A DNA stretch of 5,084 bases from positions 1 through 5,084 of the forward strand of contig JASLNQ010000180.1 in the NCBI GenBank assembly GCA_030745955.1, written 5' to 3'. Shown here piece by piece: positions 1 to 5,084 of this stretch (positions within the stretch are counted from its first letter, which is position 1; each line of letters starts with the position of its first letter). This stretch comes from Dehalococcoidia bacterium (GTDB taxonomy: Bacteria; Chloroflexota; Dehalococcoidia; UBA1151; UBA1328). Both the position numbers and the translations under genes were made by a program. The notes below the pieces were generated by a model that saw only the letters and a program-made list of their open reading frames with translations, was not told the origin of the DNA and searched no databases.

Positions 1-1
1 G

Positions 2-700
2 GGGCGGGTGCGGGTCAACGGCAAGACCGCGCAGGTGGGCGACTTCGCCGATCCCGACACCGACGACATCGTGGCCGACGGCGACCAGGTCTCTGCCGAG
101 CAGAAGCGCTACCTGCTGCTGAACAAGCCCACCGGTTTTGTTACCACCGTTACCGATCCACATAACCGGCCAACGGTGATGGACCTGGTCGACGTGCGGG
201 AGCGGGTCTACCCGATTGGGCGGCTCGACACCGATACAGAGGGGCTGCTGCTGCTGACGAACGACGGCAACTTTTCGCAGCGGATGGCGCACCCGCGCTT
301 CGAGATTGAAAAGACGTACCGCGCCGAACTGAACAGGCCGCTCTCAGAGGAGGGCGAAATACTGCTCACACGTGGCATCCGGCTGGAAGACGGGCCTACC
401 GCACCCGCCAGGCTGCAGGTTGTTTCAAAACGCAGGCGGCGGGTTGAGATAACGATTCACGAGGGCCGGAACCGTATCGTGCGCCGGATGTTCGAATCGG
501 TCGGCTCACCCGTTGTGAGGTTGCGCAGGGTCCGCTTCGGCGCGCTCGAACTCGGTGATGTGCCGAAGGGCGGTTGGCGGGATATTACTGGCCGGGAAGT
601 GGACGCGCTGCTGAAGTCGGCGGCCGAGGCGGTGCGGCCAGAGCGAAGGCGGCGGCCAACGCGCAATCCGGAACGGTCGCAATCCGGGGCAGGCCGCTAA
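2..700 (+). CDS. rRNA pseudouridine synthase, RsuA/RluB family (5'-truncated by window edge)
   Basis: Isomerises a specific uridine in ribosomal RNA to pseudouridine; the family acts in the cytoplasm on 16S (RsuA) or 23S (RluB/E/F) rRNA. The reading frame is open to the left edge, and the first residues (VRVNGKTAQVGD) look like the end of an S4 RNA-binding domain, so the true start and most of the S4 domain lie upstream. The GTG at position 8 is probably internal. Numbering from that GTG, the catalytic domain begins at YLLLNKP (35-41). The catalytic motif GRLDTDTEGLLLLTND spans 71-86, with Asp74 as the expected nucleophile (bases 227-229). The C-terminal family motif EGRNRIVRRMFE lies at 152-163. 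The late block RLRRVRFGALELGDVPKGGW resembles RluB more than RsuA, but the exact target base is inferred. A basic, Arg-rich tail of about 25 residues follows the domain. The gene ends 14 bp before a structured repeat and converges on the GNAT gene. Confidence 0.93.
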   Translation, partial: GRVRVNGKTAQVGDFADPDTDDIVADGDQVSAEQKRYLLLNKPTGFVTTVTDPHNRPTVMDLVDVRERVYPIGRLDTDTEGLLLLTNDGNFSQRMAHPRFEIEKTYRAELNRPLSEEGEILLTRGIRLEDGPTAPARLQVVSKRRRRVEITIHEGRNRIVRRMFESVGSPVVRLRRVRFGALELGDVPKGGWRDITGREVDALLKSAAEAVRPERRRRPTRNPERSQSGAGR

Positions 701-714
701 GCAACCGCCGCCAC

Positions 715-852
715 GATTTCCCGAGTGTAGTCATCGGAGCCGAGGGATCCGGAGTGGGGTAGCGCGGTCCTGGCTAACGGCATTGGCTGCACTGATGGGT
801 GATTCCAGCGGGATCCCTCCGCTTCGATCCACTCCGCTTCGGTCGGGAAATC
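715..852 (+). repeat. MITE/REP-like structured inverted-repeat element, copy 1
   Basis: A 138-bp unit bounded by a perfect 10-bp terminal inverted repeat, GATTTCCCGA at 715-724 and TCGGGAAATC at 843-852. A second, inner stem pairs 733-750 (ATCGGAGCCGAGGGATCC) with 811-828; it has 16 Watson-Crick pairs of 18, one G-T wobble (737/824) and one C-C mismatch (741/820). The apical loop is 751-810. A diverged homologue lies in inverse orientation at 4007-4129. No target-site duplication is visible (CAC on the left, AGC on the right), and no open reading frame of its own is convincing. It fills the gap between two converging genes, so a terminator or mRNA-end-protecting role is plausible; this is inference. 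The family cannot be named from sequence alone. Confidence 0.72.
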
Positions 853-884
853 AGCCTGCAAAAAGCGACCCTCGTCACCCCACT

Positions 885-1307
885 TTACGGTTCCAGGTTT
901 TTCGCATATGGCTCGATGACGTCGTTGGGTGTGTACCCGACCGAGCGCCAGAAATCGAATCCTTCCTCGCTGTCGACCAGGATGTTAACGTAAATCCGTC
1001 TCGCACCCTTCGAGATCAGCAGACGTTCGGCGCGCTCCACCAGTTCGCGGCCGATACTGCGACGTCTGTAATCGTCGTGAACTGCGAGCCGGGCGAAGTT
1101 CCCTCGCCAGCCGTCCCATCCCCCAATAACCGTGCCCACCAGCAGACCGCCGTCCCACGCAAGGATAAAGAGGTCGGGATGGAGATCGAGAAAAGTGAGG
1201 ATCACCTCACGCGTATTCGTGGAACCGGCGTGGGTTGCCGAGTCCCAGAACTCCAGGACGTCGTCGATGTCGTCAGGATTGCAGGCGCGGTATCGAATGG
1301 TGCTCAT
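885..1307 (-). CDS. GNAT-family N-acetyltransferase
   Basis: Predicted to transfer an acetyl group from acetyl-CoA to an amine; the substrate is unknown. The protein has 140 residues, normal for a single-domain GNAT. Strand beta-4 and the acetyl-CoA-binding motif A are clear: FARLAVHDDYRRRSIGREL at 71-89, with the R-x-x-G core at Arg83-Gly86 contacting the CoA pyrophosphate in the family. Motif B follows as GFDFWRSVGY at 116-125. No signal peptide or membrane segment is visible. The ATG at 1305-1307 is preceded by GAGGAG (1321-1326) at a somewhat long spacing of 13 bases. It begins 47 bp after the amidohydrolase stop on the same strand, so co-transcription is likely. The partner suggests, without proof, an amino-acid or small-amine substrate. 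It ends 32 bp from the repeat at 715-852. Confidence 0.87.
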   Translation of the reverse strand: MSTIRYRACNPDDIDDVLEFWDSATHAGSTNTREVILTFLDLHPDLFILAWDGGLLVGTVIGGWDGWRGNFARLAVHDDYRRRSIGRELVERAERLLISKGARRIYVNILVDSEEGFDFWRSVGYTPNDVIEPYAKNLEP

Positions 1308-1325
1308 GATGAAAAGTCGCTCTCC

Positions 1326-1339
1326 TCGAAGCGGAGGGA
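1326..1339 (-). repeat. 14-bp solo fragment of the structured repeat
   Basis: On the minus strand this reads TCCCTCCGCTTCGA, identical to 814-827 on the plus strand, which is the inner right arm of the 715-852 element. It lies in the 47-bp gap between the amidohydrolase and GNAT genes and its last base overlaps the GNAT Shine-Dalgarno-like GAGGAG (1321-1326). The sequence CTCC, then GCTTCGA, then GGAG could pair weakly around the ribosome-binding site. It may be a remnant of a full element or a chance match in GC-rich DNA. Confidence 0.4.
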
Positions 1340-1354
1340 GCCATGCCGATCGTC

Positions 1355-2953
1355 TCAGTCGTCCAGCTTGCGCAGTACTTTGCCGGGGAGTGTGCCGTTT
1401 GGCCTGCCGTTTTCGAGCGCGGGTTTCCCGTTGACGAAGACGTAGTCCATCCCGGTCGAATAGACATGCGGGTTCACGAAATCGTTGTTCTGCTTAACGT
1501 TTGCGGGATCGAACACCAGCACATCGGCGACCTGTCCCGGGGCGATGCGGCCACGTCGCTTCAGATCAAGGCGAGAGGCCGGCAGGGCAGTCATCTTGTA
1601 GACCGCTTCCTCGAGCGAGAACAGACCCCGGTGCATCACGAACTGCTCGATCACGACCGTGTTCGTGGCGTAGCTGCGAGGATGTGGTTTACCCGACGAA
1701 AGCGGGCCCTCGTCACGCAACGACGAACCATCGGACGCCACCGCCATCAGCGGCCATTTTGCGATCGAGTCGACGTCCTGCAGCTCCATCGAGTGGAGCA
1801 CATACGAGCCCTCCGACTCCTCGTACAGCCGCAAAGCCGTCTCTTCCGGTTCGCAACCCATCTCATCGGCAATGTCCTGCAGGCTGCGGCCTTCATATGC
1901 CTGGTTCGGCGGGAAGCTGGCGACCACGCAGCCCGCCGCCGAGTGGTTCCTGCTGATGTAGTAGTTGACATCTGTGCGAATGCGGGCACGGGTGTCGGAA
2001 TCGGTGAGCCTGTCGAGCGTGGCCTGGCGTCCTCCGACCAGCGCCCAGCGGGCGAACATCGCACCCGAAAACCCGGTCGAAGACCACTCGTACGGATACT
2101 GGTCGCCCGCGACATCGATGCCTTCCGCCCGCGCCCTCTCCATGCCTTCGATCAGCTCGTAGCCGCGCCCCCAGAACTTCGGGCCAACGGCCTTCACGTG
2201 CGAAATCTGGATCCGCGCACCGGTGCGGCGGCCGATCTCGATCGCCTCGGCGTGCGCCGGGAACAGACCGCTGAGGTCGTCGGCCTCCGAGCGAATGTGC
2301 GACGAGTAGAGCTTCCCGCGGTCGGCCGCGGGTTGCGTGAGGGCGATCACCTCGTCGGCCAGCGAGAAGGAGCCGGGAGCGTACCAGAGGCCGGTCGACA
2401 TGCCGAGCGCACCGGCATCGAGCGATTCGGCGAACAGGTCCTTCATCCGATCGAGTTGCTCGGGCGTTGGCATGCTCGGGTCCATGTCCATCACTGCGGC
2501 GCGGACCGTGCCATGGCCGATCTGCGTGGCGACGTTAATGGTCGATCCGGCATTTTCGAGTGCGGTCAGGTAGCCATCGAAATCGGTCCAGGTGGCTTTC
2601 AGAGTGTCGCCCGACCGGTTGATTCGCTCCTCGAACATTGCTCGTGCGCCGCCGATCAGGGGGGCGCAGAAGCTCATTCCGCAGTTACCGAACAGTTCGA
2701 GAGTCACACCCTGGGTCAGCTTGGAATCGGCGTGCGGGTCGATCAGGAACGACGAGTCGGAGTGCGTGTGCAGGTCGATGAAGCCGGGCGTGACTACCCT
2801 TCCGGTAGCATCGACCTCGCTTGCCGTTTCAGCGTTCGGGGCGATCTCACCTACAGTCACCACCGTGTCGCCCTTTACCGCGACATCGGCCTCAAAGCCG
2901 TGCGAACCGGTGCCGTCGATGACCGTTCCATTCCTGATTACGAGATCGAACAC
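1355..2953 (-). CDS. N-acyl-D-amino-acid deacylase (D-aminoacylase)-type amidohydrolase
   Basis: Likely a zinc-dependent hydrolase that removes the acyl group from N-acyl-D-amino acids, releasing the D-amino acid. The translated protein is 532 residues. It opens with the small beta-sandwich segment FDLVIRNGTVIDGTG (2-16). Metal and catalytic motifs follow in the D-aminoacylase order: PGFIDLHTHSD (56-66, His62 and His64), GNCG (89-92, Cys91, the family's unusual zinc ligand), SSHIRSE (217-223, His219), ISHVKAVG (250-257, His252), GDQYPY (283-288), and VASDGSS (405-411, Asp408, the expected catalytic Asp). HPRSYATN (424-431) and the C-terminal GRIAPGQVADVLVFD are also typical. It is about 50 residues longer than the roughly 483-residue Alcaligenes enzyme, mostly between His252 and Asp408. 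The GTG start was chosen because AAGGAG lies 7 bases upstream and it sits exactly at the conserved N-terminus; the frame stays open upstream to 3298 without homology. The substrate could also be another N-acyl or cyclic amide. Confidence 0.92.
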   Translation of the reverse strand: MFDLVIRNGTVIDGTGSHGFEADVAVKGDTVVTVGEIAPNAETASEVDATGRVVTPGFIDLHTHSDSSFLIDPHADSKLTQGVTLELFGNCGMSFCAPLIGGARAMFEERINRSGDTLKATWTDFDGYLTALENAGSTINVATQIGHGTVRAAVMDMDPSMPTPEQLDRMKDLFAESLDAGALGMSTGLWYAPGSFSLADEVIALTQPAADRGKLYSSHIRSEADDLSGLFPAHAEAIEIGRRTGARIQISHVKAVGPKFWGRGYELIEGMERARAEGIDVAGDQYPYEWSSTGFSGAMFARWALVGGRQATLDRLTDSDTRARIRTDVNYYISRNHSAAGCVVASFPPNQAYEGRSLQDIADEMGCEPEETALRLYEESEGSYVLHSMELQDVDSIAKWPLMAVASDGSSLRDEGPLSSGKPHPRSYATNTVVIEQFVMHRGLFSLEEAVYKMTALPASRLDLKRRGRIAPGQVADVLVFDPANVKQNNDFVNPHVYSTGMDYVFVNGKPALENGRPNGTLPGKVLRKLDD

Positions 2954-3175
2954 TGTGGCTCTCCTTGACGTATCTGCCGGCTCCCCAATCCGCATACGGG
3001 GCCCTGGCACTCCTGATCGGCCTGGCGAGGCCCTGGGCGGGCGGCCGGGCATGAGCATACAACGGTTGCGGGAGTAACATGTTTCGGCTCTGGACCGGAA
3101 CTCACCGGAATCGCAGGCTCCGGGACCGTAGGGCGAATTTAAACCGAAACCCAATAACAAAGCGGGCCGAAGAAA
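2954..3175. promoter_or_regulatory. Divergent intergenic control region (amidohydrolase / FAH gene)
   Basis: This 222-bp gap separates the start codons of two diverging genes and must hold both promoters. I see no convincing -35/-10 pair on either strand. Visible structure: ACCGGAA occurs twice at a 10-bp period (3094-3100 and 3104-3110), which could be an activator or repressor site on one DNA face. GTTTCGG (3081-3087) and CCGAAAC (3144-3150) form a 7-bp inverted pair. GGCC-TGGCGA-GGCC (3019-3032) can form a short hairpin. An AT-rich patch, AATTTAAAC, lies near 3136-3144. A 42-codon open frame (3079-3207, ATG with GGGAG upstream) overlaps the FAH start out of frame. Confidence 0.4.
2961..2966 (-). 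promoter_or_regulatory. Shine-Dalgarno site deciding the amidohydrolase GTG start
   Basis: The minus strand reads AAGGAG, then seven bases, then GTG (2953-2951). This is a strong ribosome-binding site at ideal spacing. It favours the GTG over the upstream in-frame ATG codons, whose translation shows no family similarity. Confidence 0.8.
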
Positions 3176-3943
3176 ATGAAGTTTGTGAGATTTGCGAGTG
3201 GCGATGACGCCGCATATGGCGTGGTCGATGGCGAGACGGTGAAGGAGATTTCCAACTCGCCGATTGGACAGGATTACTCGGAGACGGGTGCAACACACGA
3301 CCTGAACGAGATCAAGATCCTCGCCCCGAACCCCAACCCCAGCAAGATGCTCTGCCTTGCTCTCAACTACGGTTCACACCTGCTGGGCGCCGACCGGCCG
3401 ACCCGGCCTGAGCCGTTTTACAAGAACCGCAACGCGATCATTGGCCCCGGCGACCCGATCAAGCTCCCGGCCGATGCCGGCCTGGTGGTGTGCGAATCGG
3501 AGCTGGTGGCGATCATCGGCAGGCTTGCCAGCAAGGTTTCGGAGGACGAGGCGCTCGATTACGTGTTCGGCTACACGGCCGGCAACGATGTGAGCGCGCG
3601 CGAATGGCAGTCGGGCGCGAAGGCCGACAAGCAGTGGTGGCGCGCGAAGTCGTCCGACACATTCGGCCCGACAGGTCCGTTTATTGTCACCGATATCGAT
3701 CCCCAGGACGTTGCGATTCGCGGCCTGGTGAACGGAGTCGAGGGCCAGAAGTGCCACTCTTCGGAGATGATCTTCACCACTGCCCAGGCGATCTCGTTTA
3801 TCAGCCAGTACACGACGCTTGAGGTCGGCGACATGCTGTGGACCGGTACATCGGGCACGACCCCACCGATCAACGATGGCGGCGACGTGACGGTCGAGAT
3901 CGAGCACATCGGAGTGCTGCACAACCCCGTCGAATCTGCGTAG
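3176..3943 (+). CDS. Fumarylacetoacetate hydrolase (FAH)-family protein
   Basis: A metal-dependent enzyme of the FAH / 2-hydroxyhepta-2,4-diene-1,7-dioate isomerase group (COG0179 type), whose members cleave C-C bonds of diketo acids, isomerise or hydrate ring-cleavage products, or decarboxylate oxaloacetate. The exact reaction cannot be told from sequence. The 255-residue length is typical. A short N-terminal domain (MKFVRFASGD...) leads to the core: LALNYGSH (61-68), IIGPGDPIKLP (88-98), then the metal-binding ligands Glu107 and Glu109 in CESEL, and Asp138 in GYTAGNDVSAR (132-142). KSSDTFGPTGPFIVT (158-172), LEVGDMLWTGT (215-225) and VEIEHIGVLHNPV (240-252) complete the fold. The ATG fits the family N-terminus, but only GAAG, not a good Shine-Dalgarno, precedes it, so it may be coupled to the overlapping short frame upstream. 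It diverges from the amidohydrolase gene, suggesting shared regulation. There is no signal peptide. Confidence 0.93.
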   Translation: MKFVRFASGDDAAYGVVDGETVKEISNSPIGQDYSETGATHDLNEIKILAPNPNPSKMLCLALNYGSHLLGADRPTRPEPFYKNRNAIIGPGDPIKLPADAGLVVCESELVAIIGRLASKVSEDEALDYVFGYTAGNDVSAREWQSGAKADKQWWRAKSSDTFGPTGPFIVTDIDPQDVAIRGLVNGVEGQKCHSSEMIFTTAQAISFISQYTTLEVGDMLWTGTSGTTPPINDGGDVTVEIEHIGVLHNPVESA

Positions 3944-3965
3944 GGATTGGTGAGCCAAAATCCCT
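3942..3965 (+). terminator. Hairpin directly at the FAH gene stop codon
   Basis: AGGGATTGG (3942-3950), loop TGAG, then CCAA (3955-3958), two bulged A, and TCCCT (3961-3965) form a 9-bp stem with one 2-base bulge. It begins within the TAG stop. No T-run follows (TTACCTGC), so it is a weak intrinsic terminator or an mRNA 3'-end stabiliser at best. Confidence 0.4.
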
Positions 3966-4006
3966 TACCTGCAAATTGTCAACACAGGGCCACAAGCACA
4001 TCTCCC

Positions 4007-4129
4007 ATTTCCCGACCGAAGCGAAGCGAAGTGGAGGGACCTCGGCGGATTCACGCGGCAACCCAGTCGGCACCGATGCCGCACGCGACCCCACCCCGGG
4101 TCCCTCGACTCCGATGACTCCGCTCGGGA
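4007..4129 (-). repeat. MITE/REP-like structured inverted-repeat element, copy 2 (inverted)
   Basis: Homologue of 715-852 in the opposite orientation. Near one end, 4007-4023 is the exact reverse complement of 835-851 (17/17). Near the other, 4101-4119 matches the reverse complement of 729-747 at 18 of 19 positions. The central region aligns less well (for example the shared GTGGGGT block) with a few gaps, giving 123 bp against 137 bp. Its outer arms are TCCCGA (4010-4015) and TCGGGA (4124-4129). The inner stem pairs 4027-4041 with 4099-4113 at 13 of 15 positions, with the same wobble and mismatch as copy 1. The loop contains a perfect small hairpin, CGGCA-CCGA-TGCCG (4068-4081). It lies between the converging FAH and aldo/keto reductase genes. 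Confidence 0.7.
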
Positions 4130-4165
4130 CGCGTTGATCCCGGTAGCGAAGACCGTGATCCACCC

Positions 4166-4181
4166 TCCGCGCAGCCGCGGA
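4166..4181. other. Perfect 6-bp hairpin in convergent gap
   Basis: TCCGCG (4166-4171) and CGCGGA (4176-4181) pair perfectly around a CAGC loop. No T-run follows on either strand. With the next hairpin it may help end transcripts from both converging genes, but this is only a structural suggestion. Confidence 0.35.
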
Positions 4182-4189
4182 CCGGGGGC

Positions 4190-4209
4190 ACACCCGCAAT
4201 GCCGGGTGT
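4190..4209 (-). terminator. Hairpin after the aldo/keto reductase gene
   Basis: ACACCCG (4190-4196) and CGGGTGT (4203-4209) form a perfect 7-bp stem with a 6-base loop, starting 10 bases past the reductase stop codon on the minus strand. The position suits a transcript end. The missing T-run makes it a non-canonical terminator. Confidence 0.45.
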
Positions 4210-4219
4210 CAAATGGTCG

Positions 4220-5074
4220 TCAGGCGTGAGCCAGTTCGAAGAGCGGCTTCCGGCCGCGCGCGTTCTCTCGCAACTGCTCTTCCTCATCGGGCGTGATGGG
4301 AGTGAAATCCTGCGCCAGTTCTACTGTCCTGCGCCACAACTCGGGATCACCCGGCGGGACCGCCGCCGTGATGGGCCGTGTGAGGGTCCACCGCAGCGCC
4401 AGGCTCATCAGGTCGCGGTCTTCGATCGGTGCATACCAGCACTTCTCCCGAATGCGATCATCGCGGTCTTCAAGGGCGTGGTGGGCCATTCCCTTCAGCG
4501 CCAGCCTGGCCACGCCGCGTTTTTCGGCCTCGGCCATGATCTGTGGACCGAAACCCGACTCAAACCAGGTGGTGAAATTCACCGGGAACAGCACCGAATC
4601 GAAATCGAACCGGCCCATGAGCTCGACTGCCACTTCAGCCGAGTGTGCGGAGAACCCGAGATGACGCACGAGTCCCTCGTCGCGGGCCTTCACGAAAACC
4701 TCCAGCGCCCCACCCGGACCGGTCGCCACGTCAAGGTCCTCTTGAGTTGTCATGCCGTGCATCTGGTACAGGTCGAAGTGGTCGGTGCGCAGCAGCCTCA
4801 GCGACTCTTCGAGTTCCGCTCTTGCCGAGACAGCGTCGCGCATGCCGGTCTTGCAGGCGAGGAACACGTCGTTGCGGTACGGCTCGAGAGCAGGTCCGAG
4901 CATGTTCTGCGCATTGCCGTAGTTGGGGGCCACGTCAAAATAGTTGATCCCCTGGTCGATGGCCCATGAGACGTTGCGGGTCGAGTCTTCGGCACTCTCG
5001 TCCTTGACGACGATTCCCGCGAACCCCACGATCGAAAGCTGCCGCCCGGTGTTGCCGTATTCACGTGTCTGCAC
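4220..5074 (-). CDS. Aldo/keto reductase family oxidoreductase
   Basis: Predicted NAD(P)H-dependent reductase of carbonyl groups with a TIM-barrel fold, cytoplasmic; the physiological substrate is unknown. The 284-residue protein begins MQTREYGNTGRQLSIVGFAG, the usual first strand of the family. The catalytic tetrad is visible: Asp47 and Tyr52 in YFDVAPNYGNAQ, Lys75 in LACKTG, and His106 in DLYQMHG. LVRHLGFSAHS (135-145) is the next conserved strand. The late segment TAAVPPGDPELW (236-247) takes the place of the cofactor-binding region. No C-terminal Cys-rich iron-sulphur motif is present, unlike some longer relatives. The GTG at 5072-5074 matches the expected N-terminus, but only ten upstream bases are visible and the frame is open to the edge (GFN before it), so a start a few codons upstream cannot be excluded. 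It converges on the FAH gene. Confidence 0.9.
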   Translation of the reverse strand: MQTREYGNTGRQLSIVGFAGIVVKDESAEDSTRNVSWAIDQGINYFDVAPNYGNAQNMLGPALEPYRNDVFLACKTGMRDAVSARAELEESLRLLRTDHFDLYQMHGMTTQEDLDVATGPGGALEVFVKARDEGLVRHLGFSAHSAEVAVELMGRFDFDSVLFPVNFTTWFESGFGPQIMAEAEKRGVARLALKGMAHHALEDRDDRIREKCWYAPIEDRDLMSLALRWTLTRPITAAVPPGDPELWRRTVELAQDFTPITPDEEEQLRENARGRKPLFELAHA

Positions 5075-5084
5075 GTTGAACCCC

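Noticed and set aside
715..852. Insertion sequence with target-site duplication
   Set aside because: No transposase frame and no matching flanking duplication (CAC versus AGC). Only the terminal inverted repeats and internal stems are seen.
783..1445. Plus-strand open frame covering the GNAT gene
   Set aside because: It overlaps a well-supported GNAT gene on the other strand, runs through the repeat element, and has low-complexity content without motifs.
1343..2968. Long plus-strand open frame (541 codons) antisense to the amidohydrolase
   Set aside because: The minus strand encodes a complete D-aminoacylase-type protein with all motifs. The antisense frame has no recognisable domain and arises from GC-rich codon bias.
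2954..3298. N-terminal extension of the amidohydrolase frame up to 3298
   Set aside because: It would overlap the FAH start on the other strand and has no homology. The GTG at 2953 has a strong AAGGAG and sits at the conserved N-terminus.
4199..4969. Plus-strand open frame (256 codons) antisense to the aldo/keto reductase
   Set aside because: The opposite strand carries the full catalytic tetrad and conserved strands. The plus frame shows no family features.
1..5084. CRISPR array, tRNA or rRNA genes
   Set aside because: No regularly spaced direct repeats, tRNA cloverleaf or rRNA-like stretch was found on reading both strands. The only repeats are the structured elements described.

Overview
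This is a GC-rich bacterial window with tightly spaced genes, two GTG starts and short gaps. It carries five protein genes, and all five belong to recognisable families. Nothing in it fixes the species. The mix (amidohydrolase, FAH-family hydrolase, aldo/keto reductase, GNAT) suits an environmental heterotroph with many degradative enzymes. A Chloroflexota (SAR202-like) or actinobacterial-type genome would fit, but that is inference only.

Layout: (1) Positions 2-700 (+) hold the 3' part of an RsuA/RluB-type rRNA pseudouridine synthase, cut by the window edge. (2) Positions 715-852 are a structured, MITE/REP-like repeat in the tail-to-tail gap. (3) On the minus strand, an amidohydrolase of the D-aminoacylase type (2953 to 1355) is followed after 47 bp by a small GNAT acetyltransferase (1307 to 885), so the two are probably co-transcribed. 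(4) A 222-bp divergent gap (2954-3175) separates the amidohydrolase from (5) a plus-strand FAH-family hydrolase/isomerase (3176-3943). (6) The second tail-to-tail gap (3944-4219) holds a homologous but inverted copy of the repeat (4007-4129) and several hairpins. (7) A minus-strand aldo/keto reductase (5074 to 4220) reaches almost to the window end.

How the genes may work together: the amidohydrolase, FAH protein and aldo/keto reductase look like catabolic enzymes for N-acylated D-amino acids (or related amides), for 2-oxo/1,3-diketo acids, and for carbonyl reduction. The amidohydrolase and FAH genes share one divergent control region. A single pathway joining them cannot be shown from the sequence.

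The most interesting signal is non-coding. Two diverged copies of a roughly 125-140 bp inverted-repeat element sit in opposite orientation around the GNAT-amidohydrolase-FAH block, each in a convergent gap. Their stems differ in a compensatory way: one C-G pair has become T-A, and one T-A pair has been lost from both arms together. That points to selection on a hairpin. A 14-bp fragment of the same element lies next to the GNAT ribosome-binding site.
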